Positions 6,385 to 10,532 of a DNA stretch of 10,532 nucleotides are shown here, piece by piece (positions within the stretch are counted from its first letter, which is position 1; each line of letters starts with the position of its first letter). Made by a program: the position numbers and the translations under genes. Where the stretch lies: positions 1-10,532 of the forward strand of contig JASLXW010000103.1 of the NCBI GenBank assembly GCA_030740135.1, given 5' to 3'. The stretch is from Nitrospinota bacterium. Its GTDB lineage: Bacteria; UBA8248; JACPRG01. The notes under the pieces were generated by a model that saw only the letters and a program-made list of their open reading frames with translations, searched no databases and was not told where the DNA came from.

Positions 6385-6424
6385 GGAGAAGGCTCCCTCG
6401 GAAGACCGCGAGCCGGTCCCGCCT

Positions 6425-6433
6425 CCCCCCCCC
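6425..6433. repeat. Nine-base C homopolymer (G9 on the coding strand)
   Basis: Nine consecutive C on the plus strand, in the short gap between the reductase domain and the methyltransferase start. Such runs are prone to polymerase slippage and to sequencing error. Its position just downstream of the reductase's expected stop matters for how that gene's 3' end is read. Confidence 0.9.
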
Positions 6434-6444
6434 TCGCCCCTTCG

Positions 6445-7363
6445 CTATGCGAGGGAGACCGCCGCGAAGCTTCTCCACCAGATCCGCGGACAGGGGCGCG
6501 CCGGCGTCGGCGTTCTGTCTGGCCTGCTCCGGCGTGCGGATCCCCGGGATGACCGTTGAAACGTTCGGGTCCGAAACACAGAAGCGAATCGCCACCTCGG
6601 CCGGGGACCGGCACGCCTCGGCCGCCGTCTCCTGGAGCCTGTCCAGGCCGCCCTGGAACTTCCGCATGTTCTCCTGGCTCAGGATCCGGCTGCGCCGGTC
6701 TCCCTCGACGAAGGCGTGGTCCTCCCCAAAGCGTCCTGAAAGGAAGCCCCGCCTGAGGGGTGCGCGCGAGATGACGCCCACCCCCGCCGCCTTGGCCCGG
6801 GCGAAGGCCTCCTCGGGTCCCTGCTGGAGGATGTTGTATTCCATCTGCATGACCTCGGGCCGGCCGCCCGAGACGGCGAGCTCGCACTCGGGCAGGGTGT
6901 TCAGCGAAACACCCCAGTGCTTGATCTTGCCCTGGGCCTTGAAGTCGTCGAGCAGGCCGAAACAGTCCTCGGCGTTGAGGTTGTCCACCGTGGGGTTGTG
7001 AAGGAGGTAGAGATCGAGGGCGTCCACGCCGAGGCGCTTGAGGCTTCCCTCGACGCACCCGCGGATGTATTCCGTCGAGAAGTCGTAGACCCCCGTCGCC
7101 ATGTTGTTCCCGCCCTTGGAGCCGATGATGATCCCGTCCCGGTCGGAGCGCTCCTTGAGGAACTTGCCGATCACTTCCTCGCTGTGCCCCTGACCGTAGG
7201 CGTCGGAGGTGTCGATGAAATTGATCCCCGCGTCGATCGCCGCGTGGAGGGCTTGGTTGCTCACGGCGTCGTCCACGGGTCCGAACATTCCGCCGATGGT
7301 CATCGCGCCAAAGCCGATGACGGTCATTTCCAATCCGGTTTGTCCGAGCGAGCGCTTTTCCAT
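6445..7363 (-). CDS. Aldo/keto reductase, 3' end unresolved
   Basis: An NAD(P)H-dependent carbonyl reductase of the AKR superfamily (TIM barrel). The catalytic tetrad is visible as Asp51 and Tyr56 (DTSDAYG), Lys83 (GSKGG) and His122 (LLHNP); the C-terminal cofactor-binding segment includes TVIPGIRTPEQ near residues 270-280. The ATG at 7363 starts the domain exactly (MEKRSLGQTGL), with GGAG ten bases upstream. The domain ends near residue 300 at LSADLVEKLR (about 6463), the expected size. After this the frame has no stop until 5714, running across the whole methyltransferase gene, which makes no sense as AKR sequence. A shift of one base near 6470 would instead end the protein at the TAG 6447-6445, just before the methyltransferase ribosome site; I give that end as inference. 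True substrate unknown. Confidence 0.75.
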
Positions 7364-7482
7364 CCTTCTCGATCTCCAGGCTTGCAAGGGCGTGCCGCCG
7401 GGATGAAGGCGGTCCTCCGTCCCCTCTCCCTCCTTTGATGAGAGCGCAGGCGACACTCATTCGACGGAATCAGGAAAGTGGA

Positions 7483-7512
7483 ATGATACCCCTGGAACCC
7501 GGAGGCCCGCAA
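7483..7512 (-). promoter_or_regulatory. Possible promoter for the reductase operon
   Basis: On the minus strand TTGCGG (7512-7507) and TATCAT (7488-7483) are separated by 18 bases, giving three of six -35 and five of six -10 matches. The implied leader is about 110 bases before the reductase ATG. It would serve the reductase, methyltransferase and DABB-like genes. Confidence 0.4.
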
Positions 7513-7670
7513 CCTTCAGGGGCCATTTCCGGCAAAGGAGGCTGCGCAATCCCGCGCACCCCCTTGCGGCGCGGACTCGGGACCGTCCTGATAATGATTC
7601 GGTCGAAACCGCAATTTCCACGCGGCGCACCCGGGCCTTTTATCGGCAGGAGGAGCGGGACGCCCCGAGC

Positions 7671-7761
7671 GGCTCATGGATGAGCCCGATGGCGCCCGGG
7701 ACCCGCTGACGCGGGAAACGCCGTGGGGGCGGCCCTGAAGGCTGACGGGGAAAAGTCCCGT
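7671..7761. other. Cluster of four hairpins, possible structured RNA
   Basis: Four perfect stems follow one another within 91 bases: GGCTCA/TGAGCC (7671-7686, loop TGGA), CCCGC/GCGGG (7702-7715, loop TGAC), CGCC/GGCG (7719-7731) and ACGGG/CCCGT (7745-7761). The density is higher than elsewhere between genes here, but at this GC content short stems also arise by chance. I could not match it to a riboswitch or ncRNA family, and the strand is undetermined. Confidence 0.25.
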
Positions 7762-8576
7762 TTCCGACGCGGGACGCGGGAAGGGAAACTTTATCTCTGA
7801 GGGCCGGGCGGCGTCTTTGCCGGTTCAGGCGGGTGTTGGCCGGAGGCGTTGCGCGACCGACTCCCGGGCCTGCTTCACTTTCGCCGCCAACGGGTGCGGC
7901 TGCTGACGAAGTATCGGCCGGCGGCGCGCTCCCTTTTCAACGCGTACTGAAGCTTGTCCAGGCTCGCCTCGTTGATGCAGTCCCGGATGTGGGGGTTCTC
8001 TTGGAGGGAGAGCACGCGGCCGTCCCCATCGTCGGGACCATGGATGAACTGGACGGTGGGGTGCATGGGCGAATTCTCGTGAACCTCGATCACCCGGGCG
8101 ATGGCGCCCGTGTTCAGAACCACCAAGCTGCCCAAGGGAAAGATGGAGATCTGCTCGAGCATCGCCTTCAACACGCGCGGGGAGAACTCCCGCTGGCGGA
8201 CGTCAACCATCTCCTTGATGGCCTGGTTCGGGAGCACGCCGGCGCGGTGGGGCCGGTCGGAAGTGAGCGCCTCATAGACGTCGGAAACCGCGATGACCTT
8301 GGAGATTTCGTCGATGTCGCCGCCGGAGAGGCCGTGGGGATATCCGGAGCCGTCTTCCCGCTCATGCTCCTGACGGATGACGTTGGCCATCTTTTCAGAT
8401 TCGCCGCCCCCGAGGGCCTTGATGAGCTGATAGCCGTAACTGGAATGGCGGCACAGGACCGCCAGCTCGCTGGAGGTAAGGAACCCCTTCTTGTGGCGAA
8501 GATTCTGCGGGACCAGGCACATTCCGACGTCGTGCAACAAGGACGCCACCGCAAGCCGGTGGAGCCGCGCGACTTC

Positions 8577-8579
8577 CTA
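8577..8579 (-). other. In-frame TAG inside the HD-GYP domain
   Basis: The codon order is GAG CTG GGG TAG GAA GTC GCG, and both sides are clearly HD-GYP sequence in one frame, so a single codon separates the halves. Homologues usually continue LG-x through this loop. One-base changes from TAC, TGG, CAG, GAG or AAG would explain it. Confidence 0.85.
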
Positions 8580-8934
8580 CCCCAGCTCCTTCCCCATCTT
8601 GACCGAAAGGATGGCCACGTGAAGGAGGTGGTCCGTGAGGGCGTTGTCCGGGCTTCCATGGCCCAGCGCGGTTTTCGACAGCGGGCCTTTCAGCAGATCG
8701 TCCCGCGTCACCATCTGATCGATCAAGGGAAGCAGGGAGTCCAGCCGAATCCGCTGGTCGGCCGCCGTCTCCCGCAACAGCCGGGTCAGGGCCTCTTGAA
8801 ACCTCCGATAGAGCCGCGAGCCATTTTCTTCCGTGAGCCGCTCTCCCAGAGAGGGGCCGCCGGATTGCGGCTCGGCGGTTTCCGGCCCGGCAGGAACCGT
8901 GAGCTCGGGAGGGGCCGCGCAAGCGGATTCAACC

Positions 8935-8943
8935 GGGGGGGGG
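8935..8943. repeat. Nine-base G homopolymer in the HD-GYP 5' region
   Basis: Nine consecutive G on the plus strand (C9 in the coding direction, read as Pro codons). Upstream of it the HD-GYP frame lacks a start, while another frame opens with ATG at 9055. One added base in the run would join that ATG to the HD-GYP frame; one removed base would instead join a third frame that opens upstream. Confidence 0.85.
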
Positions 8944-9199
8944 ATGAGTCCGGTATGCTTTCGACGGCGGCGATTGAACTGCCGGTTGGAGCATTCGCAC
9001 GGGAAAAATCGACATTTCTGGGAAATTCTTTCTTGTAAAGATCATGATAGCGCATTTGGAAATCCCGATTCGCCCGGCCGGCTCTTCCAAACCCTCGTCC
9101 GGATTCACGCTGTGTCTGTCAAGGCCGGGGGCCTTCAAAGACCAACCTGAACCACGCGGGTTTGGCCGCCCGCACCGTTTGTCGGATATGAAAATGTCA

Positions 9200-9214
9200 A
9201 AAGGCATAGCCTTT
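9200..9214. other. Hairpin in the HD-GYP leader
   Basis: AAAGGC (9200-9205) pairs perfectly with GCCTTT (9209-9214) around ATA. On the plus strand it is followed by CTTTCTTTT, on the minus strand by TTGACATTTTC. It could be a weak rightward terminator or an attenuator in the leftward HD-GYP leader. Confidence 0.3.
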
Positions 9215-9253
9215 CTTTCTTTTAACGGTTCAAATCCTATTTCACTATACATA

Positions 9254-9283
9254 ATGATAGATATAGTAACGGAATTTTTACAA
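9254..9283 (-). promoter_or_regulatory. Probable promoter for the HD-GYP gene
   Basis: On the minus strand TTGTAA (9283-9278) and TATCAT (9259-9254) are separated by 18 bases, with four of six and five of six consensus matches, inside the most AT-rich part of the window. Transcription would start near 9247 and give a leader of some 190 bases to the ATG at 9055. Confidence 0.5.
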
Positions 9284-9316
9284 AAAGCGCCGCGTTTTCC
9301 TTGCCAAGGCGGGCGC
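9282..9316 (-). terminator. Candidate terminator downstream of the MDR gene
   Basis: On the minus strand GCGCC (9316-9312) pairs with GGCGC (9291-9287), enclosing a small inner stem CCTT/AAGG (9309-9299), and five T follow (9286-9282). It lies almost 200 bases after the MDR stop and abuts the HD-GYP promoter. The outer stem is short and the loop long. Confidence 0.3.
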
Positions 9317-9371
9317 CTGGGATTTATTAGTCTTATCCGCGGTGATCAGTTGACACCGATTTGCGGGGGTC

Positions 9372-9391
9372 CCGGGGCGGGATCGCCCCGG
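9372..9391. other. Strong GC hairpin between MDR and HD-GYP genes
   Basis: CCGGGGCG (9372-9379) pairs perfectly with CGCCCCGG (9384-9391) around GGAT. No T-run follows on either strand. It lies about 120 bases downstream of the MDR stop codon and may stabilise that transcript's 3' end. Confidence 0.35.
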
Positions 9392-9508
9392 TTCGGCTCG
9401 GTCACGCACACTTCATCGGCGGCGGGGGGATTTCCGAGCGGTCTCTCCACTTTCCCGAATTCAACCCGCATCCGGAAGAAGAAATTCCGCCCAATTTACA
9501 CTCTCGGG

Positions 9509-10532
9509 TTAAAACTCCGGTTTCAGGACCACCTTGCCGAAGTTCTCCCGATCCTCCAGAACCCGGTGACCTTCGGCGGCGTCCTTGAGCGGGAGCACCC
9601 GGTCGAGGGCCACTTCAAACATGCCCTGGTCCAGGAGCTTGTTCAGCGTATTGGCTTCTTTGATCAATCCGTAGTTCGAACCGATGATGCTCAGCTCCTT
9701 GTGGAACACGTGCGCGATGTTCATCGGGACGTTATAGCCGCTCGTCCCGCCGCACGTCGTGATCCGCCCGCCCCGGACGAGGCAGCGGACGCTCGCGTCC
9801 CAGGTGTCCTCTCCGATGTTATCGACAACCAAGTCCACGCCCCGGTTGTTGGTGAGGGCCTTCACCTCTTTCACCACGTCCTGCTCACGGTAGTTGACGG
9901 CGGCGTCCGCGCCCAGCTCCAGGGCCCGCTTGCATTTCTCCTCGGTGGAGGATGTCGTGATCACCCGGCAGCCCGTCAGCTTGGCGATCTGGATCGCCGC
10001 CACCGACACCCCGGACCCGGCCGAGTGCACCAGCACGTCCTCCCCGGGCCGCAGCCCGCCCCGGGTCACGACCTGGTGCCAGGCCGTCAGGTACGTCATG
10101 CTGAAGGCGGCCGAGTCCTCGAAGGAGGTTTTGTCCCCGATGGCCAGCCAGTTCTCGGCGTATGCGTTCATGTACTGGGCGTACCCGCCCCACAGGTGGG
10201 CGCCGTAATACATCCGCTTGACAGCCCGGTTGGTGTCCCCGGCAAGCCAGAACTCGTCCTGCTTGTCTTCCACCACCGTCGCGAACAGGACCACCCGGTC
10301 GCCGACCTTCAGGTGGGTCACCTCCGAGCCGACCTCGGCCACCTCGCCGGCGACGTCCCCGCCCAGGACATGGGGGAACGTCTTGAAGGGCTTGTAGTCC
10401 CCCTTGCGGGCCATGACGTCGAACCAGTTTGTCGCGGTCGCCCCCACTTTGACCAGGGCGTCCTTCGGGCCGGGCTTCGGCGTGTCGATGTCCGTGTACT
10501 GCAAGACCTCCCGTCCGCCGTATTCGTTGATG
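9509..10532 (-). CDS. MDR-family oxidoreductase (quinone-oxidoreductase-like), 5' end outside window
   Basis: A medium-chain dehydrogenase/reductase with N-terminal GroES-like domain and C-terminal NAD(P)-binding Rossmann domain. About 340 residues are present; the frame runs open to the right edge, reading INEYGGREVLQYTDI, so only a few N-terminal residues are missing. TTG at 10504 is not a likely start because family sequence continues upstream. The cofactor loop is seen in LVHSAGSGVSVAAIQIA, followed by GADAAVNY and GVDLVVDNIG. The catalytic-zinc Cys near the N-terminus is absent (TNWFDVMARKGD), as in zinc-free quinone oxidoreductases and enoyl reductases. The structural-zinc lobe is kept in outline (FWLAGDTN before YYGAHLWGGYAQYM) but without its four Cys. 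Probable NAD(P)H-dependent reduction of an enone or quinone; substrate unknown. The enclosing operon lies to the right. Confidence 0.88.
   Translation of the reverse strand, partial: INEYGGREVLQYTDIDTPKPGPKDALVKVGATATNWFDVMARKGDYKPFKTFPHVLGGDVAGEVAEVGSEVTHLKVGDRVVLFATVVEDKQDEFWLAGDTNRAVKRMYYGAHLWGGYAQYMNAYAENWLAIGDKTSFEDSAAFSMTYLTAWHQVVTRGGLRPGEDVLVHSAGSGVSVAAIQIAKLTGCRVITTSSTEEKCKRALELGADAAVNYREQDVVKEVKALTNNRGVDLVVDNIGEDTWDASVRCLVRGGRITTCGGTSGYNVPMNIAHVFHKELSIIGSNYGLIKEANTLNKLLDQGMFEVALDRVLPLKDAAEGHRVLEDRENFGKVVLKPEF

Larger units (their letters stand above)
7364..7874. other. 511-base gap without a supported gene
   Basis: This stretch separates the reductase start from the 3' end of the broken HD-GYP gene, both on the minus strand. 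It holds the possible reductase promoter at 7483-7512 and a cluster of hairpins at 7671-7761. I see no open frame with a ribosome site and protein-like composition, no tRNA and no clear terminator for the HD-GYP gene. Confidence 0.6.
7875..9041 (-). pseudogene. HD-GYP phosphodiesterase interrupted by in-frame amber
   Basis: HD-GYP proteins typically hydrolyse cyclic-di-GMP. Reading from 9041, the chain gives a Pro-rich stretch, a helical region (RLYRRFQEALTRLLRE), the domain opening HLLHVAILSVKMGKELG, then TAG at 8579-8577, and in the same frame EVARLHRLAVASLLHDVGM with the HD pair. After that come K-x-x-FLTSSE, and the GYP region EHEREDGSGYPHGL with downstream SDVYEALTSDRPHR. The family usually has HHE where this has EHE. 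A C-terminal tail of about 75 residues follows. The frame has no usual start codon between 9041 and a TTG at 8777, and a nine-base homopolymer at 8935-8943 may have shifted it; an ATG at 9055 in another frame is a candidate start. Pseudogene, readthrough product or sequencing error all remain possible. Confidence 0.75.
9056..9508. other. 453-base gap with AT-rich promoter region
   Basis: Between the HD-GYP 5' end and the MDR stop. Bases 9185-9285 are strikingly AT-rich compared with the rest of the window and hold a promoter-like pair on the minus strand. An AAAGGC-ATA-GCCTTT hairpin is at 9200-9214, a candidate leftward terminator at 9282-9316 and a CCGGGGCG/CGCCCCGG hairpin at 9372-9391. 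No gene is supported, although a minus-strand frame from 9252 stays open for 107 codons. Confidence 0.55.

Noticed and set aside
6348..7460. 370-codon minus-strand open frame over the reductase
   Set aside because: Wrong frame of the reductase, giving an Arg/Gly/Pro-rich product; the AKR catalytic motifs are in the other frame.
7640..7800. Riboswitch (cobalamin, c-di-GMP, c-di-AMP or fluoride type)
   Set aside because: I compared the hairpin region with the conserved cores I remember for these classes on both strands and found no match.
7833..9038. 401-codon plus-strand open frame
   Set aside because: It lies antisense to the HD-GYP gene, whose minus-strand reading has conserved domain motifs; the plus product is low-complexity and matches no family.
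8929..9252. 107-codon minus-strand frame in the HD-GYP leader
   Set aside because: It shows no recognisable domain and its codons lack the GC-rich third positions of the real genes. It could contribute the HD-GYP N-terminus only if the G9 run were one base shorter, so it is not listed as a gene.

Overview
The window is GC-rich bacterial DNA with dense genes, clear Shine-Dalgarno sites and high GC at third codon positions. Gene content (MaoC-like hotdog protein, paired EamA transporters, a cupredoxin probably anchored as a lipoprotein, HD-GYP, MDR dehydrogenase) suits a metabolically broad environmental Gram-negative such as a Desulfobacterota, Rokubacteria or Tectomicrobia-like lineage. Nothing in the window fixes the taxon. 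I see no tRNA, rRNA, CRISPR array or intact transposase.

Layout. Bases 1-284 hold no convincing gene but carry two inverted REP-like hairpins. A leftward MaoC-like gene (285-743) diverges from a rightward block: two tandem paralogous EamA/DMT exporters (945-1814, 2014-2886) and a small type-1 copper protein (3102-3539). Each transporter has the same 11-base sequence GTGGCATAATG about 100 bases upstream of its start, so the duplication seems to have included the promoter. From 3622 on, everything is on the minus strand. In transcription order for the group nearest the centre: aldo/keto reductase (from 7363), SAM methyltransferase (6384), duplicated ferredoxin-fold (DABB/EthD-like) protein (5714), then after a 239-base gap with three 20-bp tandem repeats, an enamidase-type amidohydrolase (4794). 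Further right lie a broken HD-GYP gene (7875-9041) and a quinone-oxidoreductase-like MDR enzyme (9509 to beyond the right edge).

How the genes fit. Reductase, methyltransferase and DABB protein are tightly packed and probably co-transcribed. With the amidohydrolase they look like a small catabolic or detoxification set, but no pathway can be read off. The amidohydrolase resembles the enamidase of nicotinate fermentation, yet no other nicotinate gene is visible here.

Most notable: an in-frame amber codon in the HD-GYP gene, although two neighbouring genes use TAG as their normal stop; a lost or shifted stop at the reductase 3' end, leaving its frame open across the whole methyltransferase gene; two nine-base G/C homopolymers at these problem spots; an MDR enzyme whose structural-zinc lobe is kept in shape with all four cysteines replaced; and a MaoC-like protein lacking the hydratase catalytic Asp and His. 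I found no clear, coherent, previously undescribed system; the best leads are these anomalies and a run of four hairpins at 7671-7761.
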